A stretch of 63,877 bases of DNA from Phaeobacter sp. HF9A (GCF_011806385.1 NZ_JAATOX010000009.1:1-63877); one strand, 5' to 3'; counted from the stretch's first letter, positions 54,716-63,877 are shown. Numbers and translations are program-made. Notes: generated by a model from the sequence alone, not told the origin.

Positions 54716-55924
54716 ATGACTTTGCTTATGACAGAGCGATTTACCGGCAATTTCACCCAGCAGGACCCGATCCCGGAAGAGGCCATCGCCGCCGCCGTCG
54801 AGGTGATGCGGCACGGGCGTCTCCACCGCTATAACCTCGCGGGCGACGAGGCGGGCGAAACCGCGCTTCTGGAGCAGGAATTTGCCGCCTGGGTGGGGGC
54901 GAAATATTGCCTCGCGGTGGCCTCGGGCGGCTATGCGCTGGCCACCGCCCTGCGCGCCGTCGGGGTCGGGCCGGGTGACAAGGTGCTGACCAATGCCTTT
55001 ACCCTGGCGCCGGTGCCGGGGGCGATTGCCTCGGTCGGGGCGGAGCCGGTGTTTGTGGGCGTCACCGAGGCGCTGACCATTGACCTGGAGGATCTGGAGG
55101 CCAAGCTGGCACAGGCGAAGGTTCTGATGCTCAGCCATATGCGCGGCCATCTCTGTGATATGGATCGGCTGATGCGGCTCTGCGATGCGGCGGGTGTCAC
55201 CGTGATCGAGGATTGCGCCCATACCATGGGGGCGGCCTGGAACGGGGTGGCCTCGGGGCGGCATGGGCGGATCGGCTGCTACTCCTGTCAGACCTATAAG
55301 CACATGAACTCCGGCGAGGGCGGGCTGCTGATCACCGACGACGCCGAGGTGGCGGCGCGGGCGATCATGTTGTCGGGGTCTTATATGCTCTATTCCCGCC
55401 ATCTCGCCGCGCCCGCGCCCGAGGTGTTTGAGCGGGTCAAATACGAAACGCCGAATATTTCCGGCCGTATGGACAATCTGCGGGCGGCGATCCTGCGGCC
55501 GCAATTGCGCGATCTCGACGCGCAGGTGGCGCGCTGGAATGAGCGCTATCATGTGCTGGAGGAAGGGCTGCGCGACACCCCCGGCCTGACACTGGTGGCG
55601 CGCCCGGAGGCGGAGCGCTACGTGGGCTCCTCGATCCAGTTTCTGTTGCTGGATTGGGCGCCGGAGGCGGTGCAGGCGGTGCTGGCGCGCTGCGCGGCAC
55701 GCGGGGTGGAGCTCAAATGGTTCGGCGGGGCGGAGCCTGTGGCCTTTACCTCGCGCTATGACAGCTGGCGCTACGCGCCGGAGCAACACCTGCCTGAGAG
55801 CGACCGAATTCTTGCAGGGATCATTGATATGCGGGTTCCCTTGACCTTCAGCCTGGAGGATTGCGCGCTGATCGCCTGCATTATCCGCGCCGAAGTCAGC
55901 GCCGTCTGGCAGGGCGCTGCTTGA
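54716..55924 (+). CDS. DegT/DnrJ/EryC1/StrS-type PLP aminotransferase
   Basis: A roughly 402-residue fold-type I aminotransferase. The substrate/PLP region ASGGYALATALRAVGVGPGDKVLTNAFTLAPVPGAI, the Asp in VIEDCAHTMGA and the Schiff-base Lys in CYSCQTYKHMNSGEGG are all present. Such enzymes aminate nucleotide-linked keto-sugars or inosose-type substrates. There is no sugar-biosynthesis cluster here, so its substrate is unknown. The start is uncertain: ATG 54716 has a G-rich ribosome site almost touching it, and ATG 54728 would give better spacing. A very stable hairpin lies about 110 bases downstream. Confidence 0.87.
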   Translation: MTLLMTERFTGNFTQQDPIPEEAIAAAVEVMRHGRLHRYNLAGDEAGETALLEQEFAAWVGAKYCLAVASGGYALATALRAVGVGPGDKVLTNAFTLAPVPGAIASVGAEPVFVGVTEALTIDLEDLEAKLAQAKVLMLSHMRGHLCDMDRLMRLCDAAGVTVIEDCAHTMGAAWNGVASGRHGRIGCYSCQTYKHMNSGEGGLLITDDAEVAARAIMLSGSYMLYSRHLAAPAPEVFERVKYETPNISGRMDNLRAAILRPQLRDLDAQVARWNERYHVLEEGLRDTPGLTLVARPEAERYVGSSIQFLLLDWAPEAVQAVLARCAARGVELKWFGGAEPVAFTSRYDSWRYAPEQHLPESDRILAGIIDMRVPLTFSLEDCALIACIIRAEVSAVWQGAA

Positions 55925-56036
55925 GGGGCAGAACCTCGTGTCTTGCCGAGATTTCCTGACCTACTCCTGACCTAGCGGTGTCGCACCCCGATGGGGCGCG
56001 ACGCAGGTTTTGCGCTTTGCTTTGCAAATCGCGGTG

Positions 56037-56067
56037 GGCAAGGCCGCGCCTTTGGCGCGGCCTTGCC
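56037..56067 (+). terminator. Very stable hairpin after the aminotransferase gene
   Basis: A 14-bp perfect stem (GGCAAGGCCGCGCC and its complement) around a 3-base TTT loop, about 113 bases past the stop. No T-run follows on either strand. It may be a 3'-end stabiliser or part of an intergenic element. Confidence 0.55.
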
Positions 56068-56177
56068 GGGCCCAACGGGACCGTCTGCATGTCTCATGCT
56101 GGCGGGACGGGCGGGAGAGCTTGCCTTGTGGTGCAACGCGCAGGGGCTTGACGCGCGGTGGTGGATCTGTCCATAAA

Positions 56178-56191
56178 TGAACAAGTGTTCA
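56178..56191. promoter_or_regulatory. Palindrome in front of the leucine-degradation gene ivd
   Basis: TGAACAAGTGTTCA, two perfect 6-base arms with a 2-base centre in an AT-rich patch, 38-51 bases before the ATG at 56229. Its size and place suit a TetR- or GntR-type operator controlling the operon. No adjacent regulator gene is seen. Confidence 0.55.
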
Positions 56192-56228
56192 AATAATGCG
56201 ATTGGGTGGTGCAGGAGGAGATGCGCGG

Positions 56229-57392
56229 ATGTTCAATGCAAGCATGACATTTGATCTCGGGGAGGATGTGAACGCGCTGCGCGATATGGTGCACCGCTGG
56301 GCGCAGGATCGGGTGAAGCCGATGGCGCAGGATATCGACCGGGACAATGAATTCCCTGCTGCGCTCTGGCAGGAAATGGGCGAGCTGGGCCTTTTGGGGA
56401 TCACGGTGGACGAGGACTATGGCGGGGCGGGCATGTCCTACCTCGCGCATACCGTCGCGGTGGAGGAAATCGCGCGGGCCTCGGCCTCGGTGTCGCTGTC
56501 TTACGGGGCGCATTCCAACCTCTGCGTCAACCAGATCAAGCTGAACGGCTCCGCCGAGCAAAAGGCAAAATACCTGCCGCGTCTGGTTTCGGGCGAACAT
56601 GTCGGCGCGCTGGCCATGTCCGAGGCGGGCGCGGGGTCGGATGTGGTCTCCATGTCCCTGCGCGCGGAAAAGCGCAATGACCGCTATGTGCTCAATGGCA
56701 ACAAATACTGGATCACCAATGGGCCTGATGCCGATACTCTGGTGGTCTATGCCAAGACCGACCCGGAGGCGGGATCAAAGGGGATCACCGCCTTTCTGAT
56801 CGAGAAAGAGTTCAAAGGGTTCTCGACCTCCAGGCATTTCGACAAGCTGGGCATGCGTGGGTCCAACACTGCCGAGCTGATCTTTGACGACTGCGAAGTG
56901 CCGTTTGAGAATATCCTCGGCGAGGAGGGCAAGGGCGTGCGCGTTCTTATGTCGGGGCTCGACTATGAACGGGTGGTGCTGGCAGGCATTGGCACCGGCA
57001 TCATGGCCGCCTGTATGGACGAGATGATGCCCTATCTGGCGGAGCGCAAGCAGTTCGGACAGCCGATCGGGAATTTCCAGCTGATGCAGGCCAAGATCGC
57101 CGATATGTATACCGCGATGAACACCGCCCGGGCCTATGTCTATGAGGTCGCCAAGGCCTGCGACAAGGGCACGGTGACCCGTCAGGATGCGGCGGCTTGC
57201 TGCCTCTATGCCTCCGAGGTGGCGATGACGCAGGCGCATCAGGCGGTGCAGGCCTTTGGCGGCGCGGGCTACCTCAATGACAACCCGATCGGGCGGATCT
57301 TCCGCGATGCCAAGCTGATGGAAATCGGCGCTGGCACCTCCGAAATCCGGCGGATGCTGATCGGGCGGGAGTTGATGAGCCACATGGGATAG
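56229..57392 (+). CDS. ivd: Isovaleryl-CoA dehydrogenase
   Basis: A 387-residue FAD acyl-CoA dehydrogenase converting isovaleryl-CoA to 3-methylcrotonyl-CoA in leucine degradation. It has the family FAD/substrate motifs ([38 protein letters not shown]) and [40 protein letters not shown]. The catalytic Glu is Glu247 in [11 protein letters not shown], the position characteristic of isovaleryl-CoA dehydrogenases rather than most other members. Start ATG 56229 lies eight bases after AGGAGGAG. The MCC genes downstream confirm the pathway. Confidence 0.93.
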   Translation: MFNASMTFDLGEDVNALRDMVHRWAQDRVKPMAQDIDRDNEFPAALWQEMGELGLLGITVDEDYGGAGMSYLAHTVAVEEIARASASVSLSYGAHSNLCVNQIKLNGSAEQKAKYLPRLVSGEHVGALAMSEAGAGSDVVSMSLRAEKRNDRYVLNGNKYWITNGPDADTLVVYAKTDPEAGSKGITAFLIEKEFKGFSTSRHFDKLGMRGSNTAELIFDDCEVPFENILGEEGKGVRVLMSGLDYERVVLAGIGTGIMAACMDEMMPYLAERKQFGQPIGNFQLMQAKIADMYTAMNTARAYVYEVAKACDKGTVTRQDAAACCLYASEVAMTQAHQAVQAFGGAGYLNDNPIGRIFRDAKLMEIGAGTSEIRRMLIGRELMSHMG

Positions 57393-57428
57393 TGTCGCGC
57401 CCCGCTTGCGAGAGCGGGCGCACGAAAA

Positions 57429-57455
57429 AAAAGCGCCGCAGGTGGCGGCGCTTTT
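57429..57455. terminator. Terminator between ivd and ompW
   Basis: AAAAGCGCCGC/GCGGCGCTTTT (11-bp stem, 5-base loop). The leftward strand continues with a run of T, making it a strong terminator for the OmpW gene; rightward it would also stop ivd transcripts. Confidence 0.88.
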
Positions 57456-57513
57456 GGGGAGGTGAGAACCGCCCAGGCTGGAATGGTCCTGTCCGGGCGG
57501 TTGAATTGAAAGA

Positions 57514-58116
57514 TTAGAAACGGTGCACGTAAGAGACGCCCACAGTGATCGGATCAATCTCGGCGGTGCCGATGGGGGCGCCGCCAAGGGTGGCGTCGGT
57601 GTCGATGTCCATATAGCGCACATTCACACGCAGCGCGCCGCGCTCGGAGATCTGCCAATCCGCACCAATTGTGGCGGCGAGGCCAAAGCTGTCTTCCAGT
57701 TTCAGCGTGCCAAGCGCGGTCTGCTCGTCAAAGAAGGTGGTATAGTTCAGACCGGCACCGATAAAGGGCGTGATCTTGCCTTGGGTCGGGATGTGATAGA
57801 CCAGCGACAGGGTGGGCGGCAGGTGTTTCGTGGTGGCCGAGCCAACGCCTGCGATGGTGATGTCGTGTTTGAACGGCGTGGCGGCCAGCAGCTCGATGCC
57901 GAGGTTGTCGCGGATGAAGTACTCACCGGTCAGCGACAGCTGGGTGTTGTCGCCGATGGAGGTCGGCTGCCCCGCGAGCAGGCCGTTGTCCGATTTCGGG
58001 CTCACGTTGATCACGCCGACGCCGAGGGTCCAATCGCCTTGCGATTGAGCCATGGCCGGGACGGCAAGGGCAGTCAGAGAAGCGCTCAGTGCGAGGGCAG
58101 AAACCAGGGTTTTCAT
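57514..58116 (-). CDS. ompW: OmpW family outer-membrane beta-barrel protein
   Basis: A 200-residue protein with signal peptide MKTLVSALALSASLTALAVPAMA. The mature barrel starts QGDWTLGVGVINVSPKSDNG and has LSLTGEYFIRDNLGIELLAATPFKHDI, HLPPTLSLVYHIP and PFIGAGLNYTTFF, ending with PITVGVSYVHRF, a C-terminal Phe. This is the OmpW 8-stranded barrel, which transports small hydrophobic molecules. It is read leftward, inside the leucine-degradation cluster, between ivd and the acyl-CoA synthetase gene. Confidence 0.93.
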   Translation of the reverse strand: MKTLVSALALSASLTALAVPAMAQSQGDWTLGVGVINVSPKSDNGLLAGQPTSIGDNTQLSLTGEYFIRDNLGIELLAATPFKHDITIAGVGSATTKHLPPTLSLVYHIPTQGKITPFIGAGLNYTTFFDEQTALGTLKLEDSFGLAATIGADWQISERGALRVNVRYMDIDTDATLGGAPIGTAEIDPITVGVSYVHRF

Positions 58117-58265
58117 GGCAGTTATCCAGTCTTGTGTAGGTCTGGGCACAGAATGTCGGAAACCCCCGGTGCCTGCTCTGATCCAGATCAAGAATCAGCC
58201 TGCTTTCTCATTGAAAAGTCAGGTGAAAATCGCATGTCAGCTATGCGTTTCATGCAGGGTGAAAG

Positions 58266-59807
58266 ATGAGTGAAAAACACATCAAAACGGCGCGCGCTCC
58301 GGGGCTGACCGAGGGCGGCGCCTGGAACGCGCCGCAGCGGCTCAATATGGCGGCGCAGGTGATGGATCACGGCGCCGAGGATCTTGCGATTATCGACCTC
58401 ACCCACGGCAGCCGCCGCGATGTGAGCCATGGCGAGCTGGCCTGCATGGTGGATGGGCTGGCGCGGGCCTTGCTGAAGCGGGTCGGGCGTGGTGATCGCG
58501 TGGGCGTGTTGCTGAGCCAATCGCCCTGGTGTGCGGCGGCGCATCTGGCGATCTGGAAGATCGGCGCGATCTCGGTGCCGTTGTTCAAACTGTTCCAACA
58601 TGACGCGCTGGCCAGCCGGGTTCAGGATTCTGGCGCGGCCTATGTGCTGACGGATGCCGAGGGTGCGGCGCAATTGGGGGATCTGGCACAGCCGCTGATC
58701 GCCGCCGAAATCGGCACGGCGGGTGATCCCGTTGCCTTTGCCGACACCGGCCCCGAGGATCCCACGATCATCATCTATACCTCTGGCACCACGGGAAAAC
58801 CCAAGGGCGCGTTGCATGGCCACCGGGTTCTGACCGGCCATCTGCCGGGGGTTTCGATCAGCCATGACCATCTGGGCCAGCCCGGCGATTGCCTCTGGAC
58901 GCCGGCGGATTGGGCCTGGATCGGCGGGCTGTTTGATGTTGCCATGCCGGGCCTTGCGCTGGGCGTGCCGGTGGTGGCGGCGCGGCTGGATAAATTCACC
59001 CCCGAGGCCTGCGCCGAGGTGATCGCATTGGGCGAGGTGCGCAATGTGTTCTTTCCCCCCACCGCCCTGCGCATGCTGAAGGCGGCGGGGCAGGGGCTCC
59101 ACGGTCTGCGCACTGTTGCCTCTGGCGGAGAGCCCCTGGGCGCGGAGATGCTCGCTTGGGGCCAGCGGAGCATGGGGCTCACAATCAACGAGTTCTATGG
59201 CCAGACCGAGTGCAATATGACCGTCTCCTCCTGCGCCGCGGACTTCCCCGTGCGGCCGGGCTGCATCGGCAAGCCGGTGCCGGGGCACGAGGTCGCGGTG
59301 ATCGACGCCGCTGGCCAGCCGACGCAGGATGAGGGCGATGTGGCGGTGCGGCGTGGATCCGCCGCGATGATGCTGCGCTATTGGAACCGCCCCGAGGCGA
59401 CGGGCGAGAAGTTTCTGGGCGACTGGATGCTGACCGGCGACCGGGGCATCTGGGAGGGCGACTATCTGCGGTTCGTGGGCCGTGAGGATGACGTGATCAC
59501 CTCGGCGGGCTATCGCATCGGCCCCTCGGAGATCGAGGATTGCCTGCTGACCCATCCGAGCGTGGCCACCGTGGGTGTGGTGGGCAAGCCTGACAGCCTG
59601 CGCACCGAGATCGTCAAGGCCTATGTGGTGCTGAAACCGGGGGCCTCGGCCACCGCTCAGGACTTGCAGACCTATGTCAAACAGCGCCTTGCCAGCTATT
59701 CCTACCCCCGCGAGATCGCATTCCTTGAGGCGCTGCCAATGACGGTGACGGGCAAGGTGATCCGCAAAGAATTGAAACGCCGCGCGGCGGCGGAAGTGGA
59801 GGACTAA
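58266..59807 (+). CDS. AMP-forming acyl-CoA synthetase of the leucine cluster
   Basis: A 513-residue adenylate-forming enzyme that activates a carboxylic acid to its CoA thioester. The phosphate loop is [18 protein letters not shown]; the mid motifs are [11 protein letters not shown] and [23 protein letters not shown], and the C-terminal catalytic Lys lies in [13 protein letters not shown]. In this context it probably activates isovalerate or a related short branched acid. The ribosome site is weak. mccB follows after four bases, so it heads the mcc operon. It is divergent from ompW. Confidence 0.9.
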   Translation: MSEKHIKTARAPGLTEGGAWNAPQRLNMAAQVMDHGAEDLAIIDLTHGSRRDVSHGELACMVDGLARALLKRVGRGDRVGVLLSQSPWCAAAHLAIWKIGAISVPLFKLFQHDALASRVQDSGAAYVLTDAEGAAQLGDLAQPLIAAEIGTAGDPVAFADTGPEDPTIIIYTSGTTGKPKGALHGHRVLTGHLPGVSISHDHLGQPGDCLWTPADWAWIGGLFDVAMPGLALGVPVVAARLDKFTPEACAEVIALGEVRNVFFPPTALRMLKAAGQGLHGLRTVASGGEPLGAEMLAWGQRSMGLTINEFYGQTECNMTVSSCAADFPVRPGCIGKPVPGHEVAVIDAAGQPTQDEGDVAVRRGSAAMMLRYWNRPEATGEKFLGDWMLTGDRGIWEGDYLRFVGREDDVITSAGYRIGPSEIEDCLLTHPSVATVGVVGKPDSLRTEIVKAYVVLKPGASATAQDLQTYVKQRLASYSYPREIAFLEALPMTVTGKVIRKELKRRAAAEVED

Positions 59808-59811
59808 TCCG

Positions 59812-61416
59812 ATGAAACTCCAATCCAAGGCATTGCCCTCCTCGGAGGATTTCAAGCAAAACACCAGGGCGCATCTGGATGCCCTGCGCGCGGTCGATGA
59901 GGCCGCCGAAGCCGCGCGTCTGGGCGGGGGCGAGAAATCCCGCGCCCGGCACGAGAGCCGGGGCAAAATGCTGCCGCGCCGCCGGGTGGCCAACCTGCTC
60001 GATCCCGGCTCGCCCTTCCTGGAGATCGGCGCAACCGCAGCCCATGGCATGTATGAGGGCGCGGCCCCGGCGGCGGGACTCATTGCGGGGATCGGACGCG
60101 TCCACGGCCAGGAGGTCATGGTGGTCTGCAATGATGCCACCGTGAAGGGCGGCACCTATTTTCCGATGACGGTGAAGAAACACCTGCGCGCGCAGGAGAT
60201 CGCCGAGGAAAACAATCTGCCCTGCGTCTATCTTGTGGACTCGGGCGGCGCCAACCTGCCGCAGCAGGATGAGGTCTTTCCCGACCGCGATCACTTTGGT
60301 CGGATCTTTTACAATCAGGCGCGGATGTCGGCCAAGGGCATTCCACAGATCGCCGTGGTCATGGGCTCCTGCACGGCGGGTGGGGCCTATGTGCCGGCGA
60401 TGTCGGATGTCACCATTATCGTCAAGGAACAGGGCACCATCTTCCTCGCCGGCCCGCCGCTGGTAAAGGCGGCAACGGGCGAGGTCGTCACGGCCGAGGA
60501 TCTGGGCGGCGGCGATGTGCACACGCGCCTCTCGGGCGTGGCGGATTACCTCGCCGAGGATGACGCCCACGCGCTGGCGCTCGCGCGGCGCGCGGTGAGC
60601 CACCTCAACCGCACAAGACCGCAGGGCGTGAACTGGCAGAGCCCGGAAGAGCCCGCCTATGATCCCGAGGAAATCCTCGGCGTGGTGCCGGGCGATCTGC
60701 GCACCCCCTATGACATCCGCGAGGTGATCGCACGGCTGGTGGATGGTTCGCGCTTTGACGAGTTCAAACCCCGCTTTGGCGAGACGCTGGTCACCGGCTT
60801 TGCCCATGTCAAAGGCTGCCCGGTGGGGATTATCGCCAACAATGGCGTGCTGTTTTCCGAAGCCGCCCAGAAAGGCGCGCATTTCGTCGAACTCTGCTCC
60901 CAGCGCAAGATCCCGCTGGTGTTCTTGCAGAATATCACCGGCTTCATGGTAGGGCGGAAATACGAGAACGAAGGCATCGCCCGCCATGGCGCCAAGATGG
61001 TGACGGCGGTGGCCTCCACCAATGTGCCGAAAATCACCATGCTGGTGGGCGGCTCCTTTGGTGCGGGCAACTACGGCATGGCCGGGCGCGCCTATTCGCC
61101 CCGCTTCCTGTGGACCTGGCCCAATTCGCGGATCTCGGTGATGGGCGGCGAGCAGGCGGCGGGCGTTCTGGCCACGGTCAAACGCGACGCCATCGAACGC
61201 CAGGGCGGCACATGGTCCGCCGAGGAAGAGGCGCAGTTCAAGCAGCCCACCATCGACATGTTCGCAGAGCAAAGCCATCCGCTCTATGCCTCCGCCCGGC
61301 TTTGGGATGATGGCATCATTGATCCGCGCAAGAGCCGCGATGTTTTGGCGCTCTCGCTCAGCGCCGTCCTGAATGCCCCGATCGAAGACACGCGCTTTGG
61401 CGTGTTTCGGATGTAA
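59812..61416 (+). CDS. mccB: Methylcrotonyl-CoA carboxylase, carboxyltransferase (beta) subunit
   Basis: A 534-residue carboxyltransferase. It has [28 protein letters not shown], the acyl-CoA site [50 protein letters not shown], and the biotin-site stretch [25 protein letters not shown]. It transfers CO2 from biotin to 3-methylcrotonyl-CoA. The stop is followed by the intergenic repeat copy C, then mccA. Confidence 0.95.
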   Translation: MKLQSKALPSSEDFKQNTRAHLDALRAVDEAAEAARLGGGEKSRARHESRGKMLPRRRVANLLDPGSPFLEIGATAAHGMYEGAAPAAGLIAGIGRVHGQEVMVVCNDATVKGGTYFPMTVKKHLRAQEIAEENNLPCVYLVDSGGANLPQQDEVFPDRDHFGRIFYNQARMSAKGIPQIAVVMGSCTAGGAYVPAMSDVTIIVKEQGTIFLAGPPLVKAATGEVVTAEDLGGGDVHTRLSGVADYLAEDDAHALALARRAVSHLNRTRPQGVNWQSPEEPAYDPEEILGVVPGDLRTPYDIREVIARLVDGSRFDEFKPRFGETLVTGFAHVKGCPVGIIANNGVLFSEAAQKGAHFVELCSQRKIPLVFLQNITGFMVGRKYENEGIARHGAKMVTAVASTNVPKITMLVGGSFGAGNYGMAGRAYSPRFLWTWPNSRISVMGGEQAAGVLATVKRDAIERQGGTWSAEEEAQFKQPTIDMFAEQSHPLYASARLWDDGIIDPRKSRDVLALSLSAVLNAPIEDTRFGVFRM

Positions 61417-61418
61417 CC

Positions 61419-61500
61419 TCTTCTAACCTCAAATATCCCGGGGGGCTGCGCATGGTGCGCCATTGGTTCAAGCCCAATGGGCGGCGGGGCAGAGCCCCCG
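61419..61500. repeat. Intergenic repeat, copy C
   Basis: TTCTAACCTCAAATATCCCGGGGGG core and a GGGGC-AGA-GCCCC hairpin (about 61485-61497), separated by a longer spacer than in copies A and B. Lies between mccB and mccA, inside the operon. Confidence 0.72.
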
Positions 61501-61532
61501 GCAGTCACCTCCCGACACAGGAGCACCGCAAG

Positions 61533-63476
61533 ATGTTCAACAAGATCCTGATAGCCAACCGGGGCGAAATTGCCTGCCGTGTGATGGAAACCGCCCGCGC
61601 CATGGGCGTGAAAACCGTGGCCGTCTACTCGGATGCGGACCGCGCGGCGAAACATGTGGCCATGGCCGACGAGTCCTTTCACATCGGCAGTGGACCGTCC
61701 CCCGCCGACAGCTACTTGCTGGGCGAGGAGATCATCGCCGCGGCCCTGCACAATGGCGCGCAAGCGATCCATCCCGGCTATGGCTTCCTGTCGGAAAACC
61801 CCGAGTTCGTCGATGCGGTCGAGGCGGCGGGTCTTGTGTTCATCGGCCCGTCGGCGGATGCGATCCGCAAGATGGGGCTGAAAGACGCCGCCAAGGCGCT
61901 GATGGAGGAGGCGGGCGTGCCCGTCGTGCCGGGCTATCACGGCAAGAACCAGGACCCCGAACATCTTGCGCGCGAGGCCGAGGTGATCGGCTATCCGGTG
62001 CTGATCAAGGCGGTCGCGGGCGGCGGCGGCAAGGGCATGCGGCTGGTCGAGAATCCCACCGGTTTTGCCGAGGCGCTGAAAAGCGCGCAGAGCGAAGCCA
62101 CCACCGCTTTTGGCAACCCGGATGTCTTGATCGAAAAATACATCCAGCAACCGCGCCATATCGAGGTGCAGGTCTTTGGCGACGGCAATCAGGCGGTGCA
62201 TCTGTTTGAGCGCGACTGCTCGCTCCAGCGGCGCCATCAAAAGGTGATCGAGGAGGCACCAGCCCCCGGCATGACCGAAGAGATGCGCGCGGCCATGGGG
62301 CAGGCGGCTGTGCGCGCGGCAGAGGCGATCGGCTACAAGGGCGCAGGCACGGTGGAATTCATCGTTGATGGCTCGGACGGGCTGCGCAGCGATGGCTTCT
62401 GGTTCATGGAGATGAACACCCGCTTGCAGGTGGAGCACCCGGTCACCGAGATGATCACCGGCGTTGATCTGGTGGAATGGCAGCTGCGCGTGGCGGCAGG
62501 GGAGCCCTTGCCGAAACAACAGCACGAGCTGAGCATCACCGGCCACGCCTTTGAGGCGCGGCTATATGCCGAGGACGTGCCAAAGGGATTCCTGCCCGCA
62601 ACCGGCACGCTCACACATCTGACATTCCCCGACAGCTGCCGCGGCGACAGTGGCGTGCGCGCGGGCGATACCATCAGCCCCTGGTATGATCCGATGATCG
62701 CCAAGGTGATCGTGCATGGCCCGACCCGCGCGGTGGCGCTCTCGCGCCTGTCGCAGGCGCTGGCGCAAACGCAGGTGGCCGGCACGGTGACAAACCTCGC
62801 CTTCCTCGGTGCGCTGGCCGGGCATGACGGTTTTGCCGCAGGGGATGTGGACACCGGCCTCATTGCGCGGGATCTGGATCAGCTGGTACAGGCGCCCGAG
62901 GTCAAACTGGAGCACAAGGCCGCCGCAGGGATGCAGGCGCTGGGGCTGATGGATCTGGATTGGGAGGCTGGCTTCAGCCTCTGGTCGAAGCTGCGGCGCT
63001 CGGTCCAGCTCAGCTATCAGGGCGAGCTGGTCGAGGCCACGGTCGAGGTGGACGGGCCGGAGTATCAGACCTGGGAGTTTGCGGGGCATCCCGATCATCT
63101 CATCTCCGTCTGCAAGATTGCGGGCCACTGGGTGCTCGGCGGCGACCGCCTGCCACCGGTTGCGCAGTCGGGCCAGACCATCACCGTGTTTGATGGCTAT
63201 GGCCATCAGTTCGAGGTCATCGACCCGCTGGATCGCGCCTCGGCTGCCGGGGGCGACATGAACGTGGTGGAGGCCCCCATGCCGGGTCTGGTGAAGGCGG
63301 TCTTTGCCGAGCCAGGTCAGGCGGTGAAAGAGGGCGACCGGCTGGCGATCCTGGAAGCCATGAAAATGGAACACTCTTTATTGGCGGCGCGCGACGGGGT
63401 GATTGCGGAAATCCTTGCGCAGGCGGGCGATCAGGTGGAGTCTGGAGCTGCGCTGGTCCGGCTGGAGGAGGTCTGA
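61533..63476 (+). CDS. mccA: Methylcrotonyl-CoA carboxylase, biotin carboxylase (alpha) subunit
   Basis: A 647-residue biotin carboxylase with biotin carrier. The ATP-grasp domain starts FNKILIANRGEIACRVMETAR and contains KAVAGGGGKGMRLVENP, EKYIQQPRHIEVQVFGDG and FMEMNTRLQVEHPVTEMITG. The biotinyl domain has the carrier Lys611 in LEAMKMEHSL. The start at 61533 follows CAGGAG. It carboxylates the biotin that MccB uses. The final gene of the pathway so far, HMG-CoA lyase, starts 46 bases downstream. Confidence 0.96.
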   Translation: MFNKILIANRGEIACRVMETARAMGVKTVAVYSDADRAAKHVAMADESFHIGSGPSPADSYLLGEEIIAAALHNGAQAIHPGYGFLSENPEFVDAVEAAGLVFIGPSADAIRKMGLKDAAKALMEEAGVPVVPGYHGKNQDPEHLAREAEVIGYPVLIKAVAGGGGKGMRLVENPTGFAEALKSAQSEATTAFGNPDVLIEKYIQQPRHIEVQVFGDGNQAVHLFERDCSLQRRHQKVIEEAPAPGMTEEMRAAMGQAAVRAAEAIGYKGAGTVEFIVDGSDGLRSDGFWFMEMNTRLQVEHPVTEMITGVDLVEWQLRVAAGEPLPKQQHELSITGHAFEARLYAEDVPKGFLPATGTLTHLTFPDSCRGDSGVRAGDTISPWYDPMIAKVIVHGPTRAVALSRLSQALAQTQVAGTVTNLAFLGALAGHDGFAAGDVDTGLIARDLDQLVQAPEVKLEHKAAAGMQALGLMDLDWEAGFSLWSKLRRSVQLSYQGELVEATVEVDGPEYQTWEFAGHPDHLISVCKIAGHWVLGGDRLPPVAQSGQTITVFDGYGHQFEVIDPLDRASAAGGDMNVVEAPMPGLVKAVFAEPGQAVKEGDRLAILEAMKMEHSLLAARDGVIAEILAQAGDQVESGAALVRLEEV

Positions 63477-63521
63477 GGGCCCAAACCGGGTCAGCCGTTG
63501 AAACGAGGAGGAGCGAGATCC

Positions 63522-63877
63522 ATGAACGACCGCGTCGAAATCTTCGAGGTGGGCCCGCGCGACGGGCTGCAAAATGAAACGCGCGACATTGCCGTGGCGG
63601 ACAAGGTGGCGCTGGTGGATTGCCTCAGCCGCGCCGGGTTCTCGCGAATCGAGGTGGCGAGCTTTGTGTCGCCCAAATGGGTGCCGCAGATGGCCGGCGG
63701 CGCCGAGGTTCTGGCCGGCATCACCCGCGCCAGGGGCGTGCGCTACGCCGCGCTGACGCCCAATATGCACGGCTACGAGGATGCTTTGGTTGCGCGCGCG
63801 GATGAGATCGCGATTTTTGCGTCTGCCTCCGAGGGCTTCTCCAAGGCCAATATCAACGCCACCATCGAGGAAAGCAT
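63522..63877 (+). CDS. Hydroxymethylglutaryl-CoA lyase (5' part)
   Basis: The first 118 residues are in the window: MNDRVEIFEVGPRDGLQNETRDIAVADKV, then LVDCLSRAGFSRIEVASFVSPKWVPQMAGGAEV, and YAALTPNMHGYEDALVARADEIAIFASASEGFSKANINATIEES. These are the HMG-CoA lyase opening motifs, including the catalytic Arg-Asp in GPRDGLQNE. It cleaves HMG-CoA to acetoacetate and acetyl-CoA, the last step of leucine degradation. AGGAGGAG lies upstream. The gene runs off the window's right edge. Confidence 0.94.
   Translation, partial: MNDRVEIFEVGPRDGLQNETRDIAVADKVALVDCLSRAGFSRIEVASFVSPKWVPQMAGGAEVLAGITRARGVRYAALTPNMHGYEDALVARADEIAIFASASEGFSKANINATIEES

Noticed and set aside
54134-55789. A 551-codon leftward frame spanning the small secreted protein and the aminotransferase
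   Set aside because: Only the last 153 codons have a ribosome site and signal peptide; the rest is opposite the aminotransferase gene.
1-63877. Prophage, integrase, insertion sequence, CRISPR array, tRNA or rRNA gene
   Set aside because: I looked for transposase or integrase motifs, repeat/spacer arrays and tRNA-like cloverleaf signals and found none I could support. I have no alignment tool, so short tRNAs cannot be fully excluded.

Overview
The window is GC-rich, densely packed chromosomal DNA. It most resembles a marine alphaproteobacterium of the Rhodobacteraceae (Roseobacter group). The evidence is the aerobic CobS cobaltochelatase, the J-domain/BolA pair, a DUF3422 protein, a methylcrotonyl-CoA carboxylase leucine cluster, PntAB, malate synthase G, and an intergenic repeat with an AAATATCCCGGGGG-type core. 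I saw no rRNA, tRNA, CRISPR array, insertion sequence, integrase or prophage gene. 53 genes are annotated. Two of them (malate synthase G and the Kdo transferase WaaA) each carry a one-base frameshift.

Layout. 1-12854: cobS (partial), then a block that appears to separate cobS from its usual neighbours, the J-domain gene and bolA. This block holds a beta-barrel protein, an amidase with a complete branched-chain/amide-type ABC transporter, a divergent TetR regulator with a convincing promoter/operator, a membrane methyltransferase-like gene, and a GTG-started pair made of a peptidoglycan-binding zinc protease and a lipoprotein. 12896-23261: housekeeping genes (DUF4177 protein, pepT, gatB, a family 3 solute-binding protein, tex) with two unrecognised proteins (397 aa and 434 aa) and a small membrane protein. 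23254-34142: pepN, glcB (frameshifted), a class I glutamine amidotransferase-like peptidase, pntAB and a DUF3422 gene.

34215-44018 is a coherent peptide or N-acyl-amino-acid scavenging module. The oppABC-type importer genes run leftward. A fused two-domain import ATPase, an ArgE-like deacetylase and two tandem M20 amidohydrolases run rightward from the shared control region. 44111-54120 holds envelope and cofactor genes: a small secreted protein, a GT4 glycosyltransferase, waaA (frameshifted), moaA, a lipoprotein, an AlkD-like protein, a PNPOx-like protein, glmS, glmU and gph. 54134-63877 holds a small secreted protein, a lone DegT aminotransferase, and then the leucine/isovalerate pathway: isovaleryl-CoA dehydrogenase, acyl-CoA synthetase, both MCC subunits and the start of HMG-CoA lyase, interrupted by a divergent OmpW gene.

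The best candidate for something undescribed is the protease/lipoprotein pair at 10283-11541. The protease has a peptidoglycan-binding domain and a metzincin-like site but no signal peptide. The overlapping partner is a predicted periplasmic lipoprotein. This is the layout of an exported cell-wall-targeted effector with an immunity or inhibitor protein. Other points of interest are the TetR promoter/operator, an A/T-rich codon patch next to the active site of pepN, a three-copy intergenic repeat, and several unexplained palindromes in control regions.
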